DNA from: Bacteriovoracaceae bacterium
GTDB taxonomy: Bacteria > Bdellovibrionota > Bacteriovoracia > Bacteriovoracales > Bacteriovoracaceae
Assembly: GCA_024711325.1 (NCBI GenBank)
Contig: JANJTC010000005.1
Span: 434,001 to 498,000, forward strand
Length of the DNA stretch: 64,000 bases
Direction of reading: 5' to 3'
A model generated the notes under the pieces. The model had not been told where the DNA came from, searched no databases, and saw only the letters and a list, made by a program, of their open reading frames with translations. How positions within the stretch are numbered: position 1 is the stretch's first letter; every line of letters starts with the position of its first letter. A program made the translations under genes and the position numbers. Shown here in pieces: positions 8,723-17,047 of this stretch.

Positions 8723-9897
8723 TGAGAGAGAAAATCCGGCTCTCCGATCTTACTGTCCTCTATGTATGTCTGTCTGAGGAATGGGGGACAATTGAAAGGC
8801 GTTGCATTGCTGACGCCAGTTATTTCCGGAATATTGGAGGGGCATCATTTATTTTATGTCATGAAAAATCTCTGGTAGACATGGAAGCTGAGAAAGAGGA
8901 TATACCGCGGCTTCATTTTCAAAATGACTTGAAGGGGTGGCGAACCAAGCTTAATTTCTATTTTCAAATTCAGCATATTCTCCAAAAACAACAAGTCGAT
9001 ATCATTCATTCCTATAACTATGAGTCCCTGCATCCACTAGGGATGATGTTGAAGGGAATGCCTCATATTCCAATGGTGTTTACTTTCAATGAAAATATTC
9101 CCTGGAAAAAAAATAATCTTCTGGATAAGTGGTTTATCTCGAGAACTGATTCAATTTTTACCTTTTCTCCCAATATCAGAGAGATTGCGACTGAAACATT
9201 TCCTGTGAGCCCAAGGAAGATTCATGTGACCGGTGCGGGGATTGATTTCCCGGCCAAGATTATTCGTTCCGTCCATGCTGATGAAAAAAGAAAGATCATG
9301 GCCTTCATTCCGAGAAATGAAGATGACCTGAAAAATGTCCGTCTGCTAGTTGATGCTATTCCACCACTACTTCATCATTTGAATTCCTTGGGATTTCATC
9401 AAAGATTGATTTTTACCTTTTTGACTGACATCTCCTGGTATACCCATTCAATCTACGATGGCATTAAGCGTATGATTCTTGAACGTCATCTGGAAATGCA
9501 TATAAGTTTTGAGACCAGACCACTGGCCTCATCCAGTTTCCAGGACTGTGATATTTTTGTGGGCCTTCCTCTTCCGGAATTATTCACAGATCAGGATCTC
9601 TATGCCCTGGTTACCCAAACCCCCGTTCTTTTACCTCGGACATCCACCCGTCAACATCTTGTGAAACAGGGGAAGTTTGGAGAAACCTATCATCCAGAGG
9701 ACGGAAGGGAGCTAAAGGATAAGCTTGCCAAGATTCTCCTTAATTATCCTGAATACTTAGAGGAACTCAACGGGGTGGAATTGGAACTTCAAGAGCAGCA
9801 CCATTTCGAGAGATATGCCGAAGAGCTCTATGCTCACTATGAAAAACTTTACACACAGCGTCTCCGTTATAGCCAAAAGCAAAAAAGATTAGCTTAA
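8722..9897 (+). CDS. GT-B type glycosyltransferase (group 1 / GT4-like)
   Basis: This is a predicted cytoplasmic glycosyltransferase, perhaps for LPS core or another envelope glycan. The 391-residue protein has the two-Rossmann layout. The N-domain includes DIIHSYNYESLHPLG (substrate side), and the linker contains SPRKIHVTGAGIDF, like the GT4 'VIPNGVD' segment. In the C-domain the usual E-x7-E nucleotide-sugar motif is not convincing; LFTDQDLYALVTQ occupies that region. Acceptor and donor cannot be told from sequence. It starts on the stop codon of the DUF3108 gene. Confidence 0.7.
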   Translation: MREKIRLSDLTVLYVCLSEEWGTIERRCIADASYFRNIGGASFILCHEKSLVDMEAEKEDIPRLHFQNDLKGWRTKLNFYFQIQHILQKQQVDIIHSYNYESLHPLGMMLKGMPHIPMVFTFNENIPWKKNNLLDKWFISRTDSIFTFSPNIREIATETFPVSPRKIHVTGAGIDFPAKIIRSVHADEKRKIMAFIPRNEDDLKNVRLLVDAIPPLLHHLNSLGFHQRLIFTFLTDISWYTHSIYDGIKRMILERHLEMHISFETRPLASSSFQDCDIFVGLPLPELFTDQDLYALVTQTPVLLPRTSTRQHLVKQGKFGETYHPEDGRELKDKLAKILLNYPEYLEELNGVELELQEQHHFERYAEELYAHYEKLYTQRLRYSQKQKRLA

Positions 9898-9923
9898 ACG
9901 ACTAAAATCATTTATAACAAACG

Positions 9924-9967
9924 CTCTCCAGTAGGAGAATTAATGTCTAGAAAAGGGGGGCTATATT
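9924..9967 (+). promoter_or_regulatory. rpsA leader with hairpin and competing upstream start
   Basis: A small stem (TCTCC-AGTA-GGAGA) lies in front of a strong ribosome site, TAGGAG. That site is correctly spaced for an ATG at 9943, which opens an 18-residue frame (MSRKGGLYYGHHKNCICL) ending at 9999 inside rpsA in another frame. The true rpsA site AAGGGGGG lies inside this small frame. Such an arrangement could let S1 control its own translation, as is known for rpsA in enterobacteria. The element here is inferred. Confidence 0.4.
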
Positions 9968-11713
9968 ATGGCCACCACAAAAACTGCATCTGCCTCTAAA
10001 CCTAACTTTGAAATCCCAGCTTGGATCAAAGGGTTCGACTTCGAAATGGGAGACGTTCCAGAACAAAAAGCTAAAACTGAATTTGGAGATCTAATCAACT
10101 CTTCATCTGCAAAGAATTTCGCTGAAGGCGAAGTCTTTATGGGTAGAGTCGTTGCTATGAACGATGAATTCGTAACTGTCGACATCGGCTACAAACAAGA
10201 AGGTCTTGTTTTAGCTCGTGAATTCCGTAACTACGACGGAACCATGAAAGTGAAAGTCGGCGAAGAAATCCAAGTTTATCTTGAGAAGCTTGAGTCTCAA
10301 ATGGGGAACCTTGTTCTCTCTAAAGACAAAGCGGAAATTCTTAAGGCTTGGGATAAGATCTCTGAAGCTTGCGAAAAAGGTGAACCTGTTGAAGGTACCG
10401 TTATCGCTAAAGTTAAGGGCGGTCTTTCTGTTGATATCGGTGTTAAAGCGTTCCTTCCTGGTTCGCAAATTGACATCCGTCCTGTTAAGAACCTTGATAA
10501 GTACATTGGTAAAACAATGGAATTCAAAGTTATTAAATTCAACAAGAAACGTGGAAACATTGTCCTTTCTCGTCGTGCAATCCTCGCTGAAGAGCGCGGT
10601 AAGATGAGAGATGAGACACTTACTCAGATTCAAGAAGGCATGATCGTGAAAGGTATTGTGAAGAACATTACTGATTACGGTGCGTTCATTGATCTTGGTG
10701 GGGTTGATGGACTTCTCCACATCACAGATATGTCATGGGGCCGCGTGAAGCATCCTTCTAACCTTCTTGGTGTTGGTGATGAAGTAGATGTTAAGATCCT
10801 TAAGTATGATGCTTCTAAAGAGCGCGTATCTCTAGGTCTTAAGCAAGTTCAAGCTAATCCTTGGGAATCTGCTAAAGATAAATATATGCCAGGATCGAAA
10901 GTTTCTGGAGAAATCGTATCTGTTAAAGACTACGGTATCTTCGTTGAGCTTTCTGACGGTATCGAAGGTTTGATCCACGTTTCAGAAATGAGCTGGACGA
11001 ACAAAAAATCTGCTAACAAAACTTACAACGTAGGCGAAAAAGTTGAAGCTGTAGTTCTTGAAGTAGACGTTGAGAACAAGAGAATTTCTCTTGGTCTTAA
11101 ACAACTTATGCCAAATCCTTGGGATGATTTAGTTAACAAATACCCAACAGGTAAGACTGTTGAAGGTACTGTTAAAGCAATCGTAGACTTCGGTCTATTC
11201 CTTGATCTTGGTGAAGAAGTAGATGCTCTTATCCACGTATCAGATCTTTCTTGGACTAAGAAAAACGTGAACCCAGCTGATGAGTTCAAAGTTGGTCAGA
11301 AAGTTAAAGCTGCTGTGGTAACTGTTGATGCTGAAAACCAAAAGTTCTGCCTAGGCCTTAAACAGCTTGAGGAAGATCCATGGAAGAAAATTGAAGAGCG
11401 TATGCCTGTTGGTTCACCTGTTGAAGGTGAAGCAGTTCGTATCACTGAGTTCGGCGTTTTCGTTGAACTTGAGACTGGTATCGAAGGTCTGGTTCATATC
11501 TCTGAAATCTCTGAAGAGCGCGTAGAGAAGCCGTCTGATAAAGTTGCTAAAGGCGACCGAGTTAAGGCAATCGTAATCTCTATCGACAAAGCTGCTAAGA
11601 AGATCGCCCTTTCTATGAAAGCGGTAGCTTCTGGTGAGTATAAGTCGAACTACAAGCATGAAGTGGCCCAGCCATCTACGCTTGCTGACAAGCTTAAAGG
11701 CTTCAAAGTTTAA
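9968..11713 (+). CDS. rpsA: 30S ribosomal protein S1
   Basis: S1 binds mRNA on the 30S subunit and helps translation initiation. The 581-residue protein contains six S1 (OB-fold) repeats, beginning near residues 51, 134, 220, 307, 394 and 481. The last four are very similar and each starts with a G-x-x-V-x-G turn followed by phrases such as YGAFIDLGGVDGLLHI. Repeats 1 and 2 are the divergent, ribosome-binding type. An AAGGGGGG ribosome site sits 7 bases before the ATG. Codon use is strongly biased, as expected of a highly expressed gene. It is monocistronic, with a terminator directly downstream. Confidence 0.96.
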   Translation: MATTKTASASKPNFEIPAWIKGFDFEMGDVPEQKAKTEFGDLINSSSAKNFAEGEVFMGRVVAMNDEFVTVDIGYKQEGLVLAREFRNYDGTMKVKVGEEIQVYLEKLESQMGNLVLSKDKAEILKAWDKISEACEKGEPVEGTVIAKVKGGLSVDIGVKAFLPGSQIDIRPVKNLDKYIGKTMEFKVIKFNKKRGNIVLSRRAILAEERGKMRDETLTQIQEGMIVKGIVKNITDYGAFIDLGGVDGLLHITDMSWGRVKHPSNLLGVGDEVDVKILKYDASKERVSLGLKQVQANPWESAKDKYMPGSKVSGEIVSVKDYGIFVELSDGIEGLIHVSEMSWTNKKSANKTYNVGEKVEAVVLEVDVENKRISLGLKQLMPNPWDDLVNKYPTGKTVEGTVKAIVDFGLFLDLGEEVDALIHVSDLSWTKKNVNPADEFKVGQKVKAAVVTVDAENQKFCLGLKQLEEDPWKKIEERMPVGSPVEGEAVRITEFGVFVELETGIEGLVHISEISEERVEKPSDKVAKGDRVKAIVISIDKAAKKIALSMKAVASGEYKSNYKHEVAQPSTLADKLKGFKV

Positions 11714-11742
11714 TCAACTTTAAAAAACTCCCATCCCGCTAT

Positions 11743-13053
11743 TTATGGATGACCAGGGCCCGCAGAAATGCGGGCCTTTTTTTTGTCTTCATTCATGGGA
11801 AGAATCCAGGCATATGGCATGAGGCTTCTTGATTCCTGCGCTAAATCTGTTCCAGGTTTTATCATTTCCTGCTCGGCCCTACCGTTAAGACTGACTCTTG
11901 AACTGGCGTAGACTGCAACATTTGACTTCCATTCTTTTTGATAATGATCCCTAAGATAATGAGCGAAATGTAGAATTAAATCCGGCTTACCAATAATGTC
12001 CTGAAATTGCCGTTCGGTTAGAAACTCCAGCGGATTCACTATTAGCCCCTGAAGTGTCGACTTATTTTGGACCAGGAAATTAAGACTGCCTTTTTTATGC
12101 CGAAGCATCATGCGCCAGGAGAACATATGGCCCTCTTCAGTCCAGGCCACATTGCCAGGATAAATCCAATGCCGAAGCGGAAGCACCAGATGAATAAGAG
12201 CGTAAATCGCAATTAGAGGAATTAATACCGGTCGTGGTGAAGGAAAAAGCTCCGGCCCATTTTTTGGTAAGAAGCGAGAGAAGTAGGGAATGCGTCTGGG
12301 CCAGGAAGGATTTAAAAACATAGTTGTCAAGAGGAGTGAGAACCAGGGGAAAGTTGCAAGGCCAAACATCATTACATTTGAGAGATGGAAGATAATAGAG
12401 AGTAGAAGGCCCCAGTACCTGGTCGCTCTAAAGATCATGAGAGGAACAATTAATAAATCAAAGAACAGACCCCCATAAGCAAAAGCCTTAGGCGCCCAAT
12501 CTGCTGAATAAATAAAGCCTAAAGGATAATTCCTTCTGGCTTCGAGGAAAATGTTCATAGGCCGGCCGCTTAGCCAGTCAGGATTCAGTTTAGCTATACC
12601 ACCGAAAAAATAGGCCAGACCCATATGAAATAGAAAGAGATATAGCATCCAGGCCGGCATGAGTTTTTTATTTTTATCCAAAGGGAGAACCATCATCCAG
12701 AAACTGATCAAACAATAGAGATAAGCATGGTTAATGTATTCGGTTTGCTCCATGAGAAACAGTAACGTGTACCCCAGAAACAAAATGACGGATGAAATTC
12801 GATAATGAAAGTTAAAGGCCACTCCTAATCCTGCCAGAATGGTTAATCCGTAGTGAAGAATCATTCCTTCATAAGGCCAAGGTTTGATCCAATCAAAAAA
12901 AAGATAGGAGAAATGAAACTTAGGAGTGGTGTATTCATTAAATTTTCCTATGAATAGAGCGTTGATCAATTCTTGTGACATGAGAATGCCGGCCATGAAT
13001 CTGAAGTAAATAAGAATGGCGCTATCGATGGGGTGATAAAACAGTTTTATCAT
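11743..13053 (-). CDS. HTTM-domain membrane protein (vitamin K-dependent gamma-carboxylase-like)
   Basis: This is a polytopic membrane protein of 436 residues in the HTTM superfamily. The family segment HMGLAYFFGGIAKLNPDWL, followed by SGRPM, is near residue 143. Several hydrophobic helices precede and follow it, and a soluble C-terminal domain (about 300-436) contains GHMFSWRMMLRHKKG, typical of bacterial members. Enzymatic activity of bacterial HTTM proteins is mostly unproven. It stands alone, convergent with rpsA and divergent from the DUF3015 genes. Its last residues, around ARISAGPGHP, are encoded by the rpsA terminator hairpin. Confidence 0.8.
   Translation of the reverse strand: MIKLFYHPIDSAILIYFRFMAGILMSQELINALFIGKFNEYTTPKFHFSYLFFDWIKPWPYEGMILHYGLTILAGLGVAFNFHYRISSVILFLGYTLLFLMEQTEYINHAYLYCLISFWMMVLPLDKNKKLMPAWMLYLFLFHMGLAYFFGGIAKLNPDWLSGRPMNIFLEARRNYPLGFIYSADWAPKAFAYGGLFFDLLIVPLMIFRATRYWGLLLSIIFHLSNVMMFGLATFPWFSLLLTTMFLNPSWPRRIPYFSRFLPKNGPELFPSPRPVLIPLIAIYALIHLVLPLRHWIYPGNVAWTEEGHMFSWRMMLRHKKGSLNFLVQNKSTLQGLIVNPLEFLTERQFQDIIGKPDLILHFAHYLRDHYQKEWKSNVAVYASSRVSLNGRAEQEMIKPGTDLAQESRSLMPYAWILPMNEDKKKARISAGPGHP
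11757..11784 (+). terminator. Intrinsic terminator of rpsA
   Basis: An 8-bp perfect GC-rich stem (GGCCCGCA / TGCGGGCC) with a GAAA tetraloop is followed by eight T residues. It lies about 45 bp after the rpsA stop. It also lies inside the 3' end of the converging HTTM gene, encoding part of that protein's C-terminus. Confidence 0.93.
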
Positions 13054-13201
13054 TCGGCTTTTTTATCAAAGATTTTATTTCTCTTCCCAAAAGCTTCTCA
13101 AAAGTTAATCAGTTGCTATGCGTTAGCTCGTAATTAAGTTGCAATTAACTCAAGACTTCTTAAGCTTGAACCATTGTATTTTTATTCTCAAGGAGGAAGG
13201 T

Positions 13202-13735
13202 TTGAGACATTTGTCTATTGTGGCGATTTTGGCATTGATGACTGCACCCGTATTTGGTCAGGCCCGTAATAAGGGACTGATTGGTAGTTCTATGGATAAG
13301 GCCGATCAAGGTTATTACGGAATGAGTGGTTGCGGCCTTGGTTCGGTCTTGTTTGGAGAGTCTGAAAATCGTGGAGGCCAGATTTTGGCCGCGACTACCA
13401 ACGGATTTTATTCCAACCATACCTTTGGTATGTCTTCGGGCACCTCAAACTGTGTTCCTGAAAAATCAGCTAAAACTGCTCAAATTAAAAAAAATGTAGA
13501 TATGTTTGTGGCCGCCAATCGTGAAGCTCTTGCTAATGATATTGTTAAAAGCAATGGCGAAACGATCGTGACCATCTCCAATATCATGGGATGCACTGAT
13601 GCTTCTTACCTAGGTGCTAAACTTCAATCTCGTTATGAAGATATTTTTAACGCTAAAGAAGATATTGCCGTTTCGGACAATATGTTCAACACCGTTACAT
13701 CTGACAGATACCTTCTTGAAAACTGTAAACTTTAA
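13202..13735 (+). CDS. Secreted DUF3015-family protein, copy 1
   Basis: This is a predicted exported protein of about 177 residues and unknown function. The start is TTG at 13202, because AGGAGG lies 5 bases upstream and a signal peptide (RHLSIVAILALMTAPVFGQA) begins there; a longer frame from 13139 has neither. The DUF3015 features are visible: YGMSGCGLGSVLFG, ILAATTNGFYSNHTFGMSSG, TSNC, and a second Cys pair (MGCTD; NCKL at the C-terminus). These suggest two disulfides in the periplasm. A close homologue follows 15 bp downstream. Confidence 0.8.
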   Translation: MRHLSIVAILALMTAPVFGQARNKGLIGSSMDKADQGYYGMSGCGLGSVLFGESENRGGQILAATTNGFYSNHTFGMSSGTSNCVPEKSAKTAQIKKNVDMFVAANREALANDIVKSNGETIVTISNIMGCTDASYLGAKLQSRYEDIFNAKEDIAVSDNMFNTVTSDRYLLENCKL

Positions 13736-13750
13736 TTAAAGGTCCAAATT

Positions 13751-14215
13751 ATGAAATACATTCTTTTAATTTCTTTAACTTTGATGAACTTAAGTTCTTT
13801 TGCGGCAAAACCTTACGGAATGGCCGGTTGTGGATGGGGATCACAAATGATGGGCAAGGAAGGTAATCAGGTTCTGGCCGCTACCACCAATGGCTCTTCT
13901 GGGACACAAACTTTTGGGATTTCTTCTGGAACTTCCAACTGTGTTACAGCAACTGAACAAACCGCAATGATTAAAAATTTCATCGAAGCCAATTATGCGA
14001 GTATCGTAACAGATATGGCCAAGGGTCAGGGCGATTCTATTAAAACCCTTTCAAATTTCTATGGCTGCGACATGGATGTATTTGCTACAGAAATGAAGTC
14101 AAATTACGAAAAAGTCACAGCTTCAAATGAAGATGCTATGAAAGTAATGGTTAATATAAATAACGTTATTGAAGATTCTGAGAAATTGAATTCTAATTGT
14201 GCTAATGCTATCTAG
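13751..14215 (+). CDS. Secreted DUF3015-family protein, copy 2
   Basis: This 154-residue exported protein is homologous to the preceding gene. It has a signal peptide ending SSFAA, then YGMAGCGWGSQMMG, VLAATTNGSSGTQTFGISSG, TSNC, FYGCDM and a C-terminal NCANAI. All four cysteines match copy 1 in order. It is shorter in the N-terminal region and lacks the FYSNH insertion. Tandem duplication is the simple reading. It overlaps the following DUF4105 gene, so the three are probably one transcript. Confidence 0.8.
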   Translation: MKYILLISLTLMNLSSFAAKPYGMAGCGWGSQMMGKEGNQVLAATTNGSSGTQTFGISSGTSNCVTATEQTAMIKNFIEANYASIVTDMAKGQGDSIKTLSNFYGCDMDVFATEMKSNYEKVTASNEDAMKVMVNINNVIEDSEKLNSNCANAI

Positions 14216-16025
14216 TTTTTATAAATTCAGGGGCACCCTTATGGGGGCCCTTTTTTTTTGCTCATTTTCACTTTTTGCCAATGAATGGAACGATCTCCAA
14301 TGGCAACGTTTAGTCCTTTATCGTAATAATATTTCGGAAGCTGATCATCAGTCTTTCTTCATCAGCAAACTGGGCAAGACATCACCGGAACAAGAGTTCA
14401 AGGCATTGGTTGAAGCTTTGAAGAATGATGATCCTGAAGAAAAGAAGAATGTCCATTGTCGTTTTCCTGCCAGGATACGTTGGCTAAAAAAGTTTAGGGA
14501 AATTCCCGACTCATCGGTTGAGTGCAAGGCCCGGGACGCTTTTCGTAGGCGTTTATCTGCAAAATCCATCTCAGTCGTTTTTTCATCTTATTACATGAAT
14601 AATCCAGGTTCCAGTTTCGGACACACTTTTATCCGCTTGGGAAAAGATACTCTTGATCAACGAATTGCTGATAAAACAACCACTGAACTGTTGGATACAG
14701 GCATTAACTATGGGGCGCTGACTGACGGAGCGAATGCTCTTGTTTATGCTCTCGGTGGTCTATCGGGATTTTTTTCAGGAAATTACAATGCCATTCCTTA
14801 TTACTATAAAGTAAGAGAATATAATGATTTTGAAACTCGGGATCTATGGAGTTATCAATTAGACTTCACCCAGGAAGAAATTGATTTGATAGTTGATCAT
14901 ATTTGGGAGTTGGGAAATACCAGGTTTGATTATTATTTTTTGACTGAAAATTGTGCTTACCATGTTCTAAGTATTCTTGAAGCCGCCAGACCCAGTATTA
15001 ACTTACATGCACGCTTGCCGAGACTTTATACAATACCATCAGAAACTTTAAAGGCCTTGGAAGCTGAAAAGCTAGTTAAAAATATCACCTTCAGACCGGC
15101 CCCCAGCACTCTCTTCTATCACCAGTTAGATTTACTAAAAGAAGATGAAAGAACTGAAATAAATAAACTTTTACTGAATAAAAAATTACCTGAAAGTATG
15201 GATGCTGAAAGAAAAGCACTTATTTATGACACTACCCTTAGTTTAGTCGATTTTAAGTATGCTAAGTTGATTCTTAAAGGAAATGCCGAAGCTCAAGAAA
15301 TAAAAAAGCCTCTTTTAATCGCCCGCTCAAAAATACCGGTGCGAAGTCCCGAACTGGATTTTTCAAAAAAACTACAAGAAGGACCTCATCTCGGACATGG
15401 TCAAAAGCGTCTGGCTATTTCTTATATTAATAAAGATTCAAGCAGTTTGTTCGATTTGGAGTGGCGTTTTGCTTTCCATGACTTTTTAGACAATAGTCTT
15501 GGTTTTCCCCCTAAGACCCGAATGGATATAATGAAAGGAACACTTAGAACAGATGGGGTGAACTATCAACTAAGAGATTTATCTATTATAGATACGATGC
15601 TTCTTGGGAAGCGGGATTTCTTTAATCAGTCGCCTTCCTGGAAAGTAAAATTAGGTCAATGGCAAACACGTCTCAAACAGAATGATCTGACCAGCCAGGG
15701 ATTTCAAGGCGGCTATGGTCTGAGTTACGAATATGGCCTGTTCACTCCATATCTATTGGCCCATCTGGAAACTTCTTATGTCTCTGAAAAAGAGCATAAA
15801 GTTAAAGTGGGATACGGAGCAGATCTTGGAATGTTAACTGAGTTTACTTCAGCTCTAAAACTACATACGGTTCTGGAATGGCGGGGATATCCTTGGAATG
15901 AATCAAGATTCTTAAATGAGGTTCGCTACTCAAATACGAGTTATGGAGTAGGAGGATCACATGTTAGTTATCTCACAGACGGGGTTCAGGAATTTGCAGT
16001 TAAGTTTTATAAGTATTTCAAATAA
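14205..16025 (+). CDS. DUF4105-domain exported protein
   Basis: This is a large predicted envelope protein of 606 residues. I chose the ATG at 14205 because the first residues then give a basic n-region (YKFRG) before the hydrophobic segment LMGALFFCSFSLFA. The internal ATG at 14241 and the GTG at 14199 are alternatives. The DUF4105 core lies at about residues 120-280: SSYYMNNPGSSFGHTFIRLG, INYGALTDG, GNYNAIPYYYKVREYND, and TENCAYHVLSILEAARP. This resembles a papain-like/NlpC-type arrangement with Cys and His, but activity is unproven. The C-terminal 250 residues look like an outer-membrane beta-barrel (alternating pattern, terminal VKFYKYFK). Confidence 0.75.
   Translation: MLSSFYKFRGTLMGALFFCSFSLFANEWNDLQWQRLVLYRNNISEADHQSFFISKLGKTSPEQEFKALVEALKNDDPEEKKNVHCRFPARIRWLKKFREIPDSSVECKARDAFRRRLSAKSISVVFSSYYMNNPGSSFGHTFIRLGKDTLDQRIADKTTTELLDTGINYGALTDGANALVYALGGLSGFFSGNYNAIPYYYKVREYNDFETRDLWSYQLDFTQEEIDLIVDHIWELGNTRFDYYFLTENCAYHVLSILEAARPSINLHARLPRLYTIPSETLKALEAEKLVKNITFRPAPSTLFYHQLDLLKEDERTEINKLLLNKKLPESMDAERKALIYDTTLSLVDFKYAKLILKGNAEAQEIKKPLLIARSKIPVRSPELDFSKKLQEGPHLGHGQKRLAISYINKDSSSLFDLEWRFAFHDFLDNSLGFPPKTRMDIMKGTLRTDGVNYQLRDLSIIDTMLLGKRDFFNQSPSWKVKLGQWQTRLKQNDLTSQGFQGGYGLSYEYGLFTPYLLAHLETSYVSEKEHKVKVGYGADLGMLTEFTSALKLHTVLEWRGYPWNESRFLNEVRYSNTSYGVGGSHVSYLTDGVQEFAVKFYKYFK
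14231..14259 (+). terminator. Terminator-like hairpin inside the DUF4105 coding start
   Basis: The stem GGGCACCC / GGGGGCCC has one A-G mismatch, a TTAT loop and a run of nine T residues. It lies 16 bp after the second DUF3015 stop, where a terminator would be expected. However, it is within codons 9-19 of the DUF4105 frame and includes an in-frame ATG. It may act as a partial terminator or attenuator. Confidence 0.6.
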
Positions 16026-16028
16026 AAT

Positions 16029-16050
16029 AAGGCCCTCTTGCGAGGGCCTT
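16029..16050. terminator. Bidirectional hairpin terminator between convergent genes
   Basis: A perfect 9-bp stem AAGGCCCTC / GAGGGCCTT with a TTGC loop has A-rich sequence on its left and T-rich sequence on its right. It lies between the stops of the DUF4105 gene and the minus-strand secreted-protein gene and can serve both strands. Confidence 0.8.
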
Positions 16051-16077
16051 ATAAGTATTTAAATCGGAAAATGAAGT

Positions 16078-16824
16078 TTACTGAACGACGTAGCTCTTTA
16101 GCTCACCACGACCAGTGATGTGCATAGTATCGTTACGCTCAAAAGCGTTAGACCATGAGTTCATCTGGTACTTAACAGTAATCATGACACCAGCAACTGG
16201 ATCAAGCTTAGAACCGTGGTTCATGATGCCTGAAAGCTTCATTGAAGCATTAAAGTCCCAGCCGTAAGAAGTTTTAACTGAACCAGGGATGATGTTCACT
16301 CCAGTTAAGTATTTTCCTGTTCCATTGAAAGAACCACCGTATGAGTAGATCACTCGGTAAGTGAAAGAAACCACTTCTTTTCCTGCGCCGTTTTTGATTT
16401 TAGCAGTGAAGTTTTTTTCAACCGGTATAGAGAAGCCTTCAAGTTCAAATGGATCAACATGTTCTTTCGTTTCTGGATCTCTAGGAACTACGCTGATCGG
16501 AGCATATTCAGTTATGTTGGTAGGGCGGCCTTTCTTAACCAATTCATAAATAGCTTCACCTAGGGCCACCATGTCTCTGGCAGCTTGAATAACTTTACCA
16601 GTGGTTTCAACTCGATCACCAACTGTTGGTTTGGATGGTTCTTCACCACCAGCAAAACCGCCATCAAGTCCACCATTTAGACCTGGACCATTGAGAGCTT
16701 TATATTCAGCGGAAGAAACTTCAGTGATCTCCAGTGGGCCTAATTGTTCACTTGCTAGGATATTAGGAGCAGCAATAAGAGAGTTCGATAGGATCAATGT
16801 AGAGATCAAAAGCAATTTTTTCAT
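16078..16824 (-). CDS. Secreted protein of unknown function
   Basis: I do not recognise this gene. It encodes 248 residues with a good signal peptide (KKLLLISTLILSNSLIAA). A glycine-rich low-complexity stretch (LNGGLDGGFAGGEEPSKP, about 50-68) and a short helix (about 75-97) follow. The C-terminal region from about residue 125 is beta-rich, with many aromatic and Ser/Gly residues (FTYRVIYSYGGSFNGTGKYL). It has no cysteine, so it is unlikely to be disulfide-bonded or a lipoprotein. A strong ribosome site (AGGGGGG) and a plausible sigma-70 promoter suggest good expression. It is monocistronic. Confidence 0.7.
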   Translation of the reverse strand: MKKLLLISTLILSNSLIAAPNILASEQLGPLEITEVSSAEYKALNGPGLNGGLDGGFAGGEEPSKPTVGDRVETTGKVIQAARDMVALGEAIYELVKKGRPTNITEYAPISVVPRDPETKEHVDPFELEGFSIPVEKNFTAKIKNGAGKEVVSFTYRVIYSYGGSFNGTGKYLTGVNIIPGSVKTSYGWDFNASMKLSGIMNHGSKLDPVAGVMITVKYQMNSWSNAFERNDTMHITGRGELKSYVVQ

Positions 16825-16878
16825 TTTCCCCCCTAAGAATGGTTGCCTGATATTTGGCAGTCATCTGATTTGCCGATC

Positions 16879-16908
16879 CTTTTATCAGCTAAAGAAACGA
16901 TTGGTCAA
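16879..16908 (-). promoter_or_regulatory. Candidate sigma-70 promoter for the 16078-16824 gene
   Basis: On the minus strand TTGACC and TAAAAG are separated by 18 bases, and the -10 is about 55 bases before the ATG. The -35 matches five of six consensus positions. This is pattern only. Confidence 0.4.
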
Positions 16909-16942
16909 TATTTAGAGGGGGGTAGGTTTTTTTTACAGGATG

Positions 16943-16988
16943 ACCTCTTAAACTCAGTGATTATAAATAATTACAAGGCTTAAGAGGT
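16943..16988. repeat. Inverted repeat in the 223-bp intergenic region
   Basis: Perfect 9-bp arms ACCTCTTAA (16943-16951) and TTAAGAGGT (16980-16988) are separated by 28 AT-rich bases. It lies downstream of the minus-strand RlmK-like gene and upstream of the promoter of the next minus-strand gene. There is no T-run after it on the minus strand, so a simple terminator is not supported. Nearby a direct repeat of GTTATAAG occurs twice. Confidence 0.5.
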
Positions 16989-17047
16989 TCAAGGAATAAT
17001 GAAGTGTTATAAGTTGTAATAATAATTGTTATAAGAGTAGCTAATAT

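Noticed and set aside
10211..10720. Long minus-strand open frame (169 codons) opposite rpsA
   Set aside because: Antisense to six-repeat S1 code with biased codons; protein has no fold-like pattern or ribosome site.
13139..13201. Upstream TTG at 13139 as the start of the first DUF3015 gene
   Set aside because: No ribosome site there; AGGAGG and the signal peptide point to TTG at 13202.
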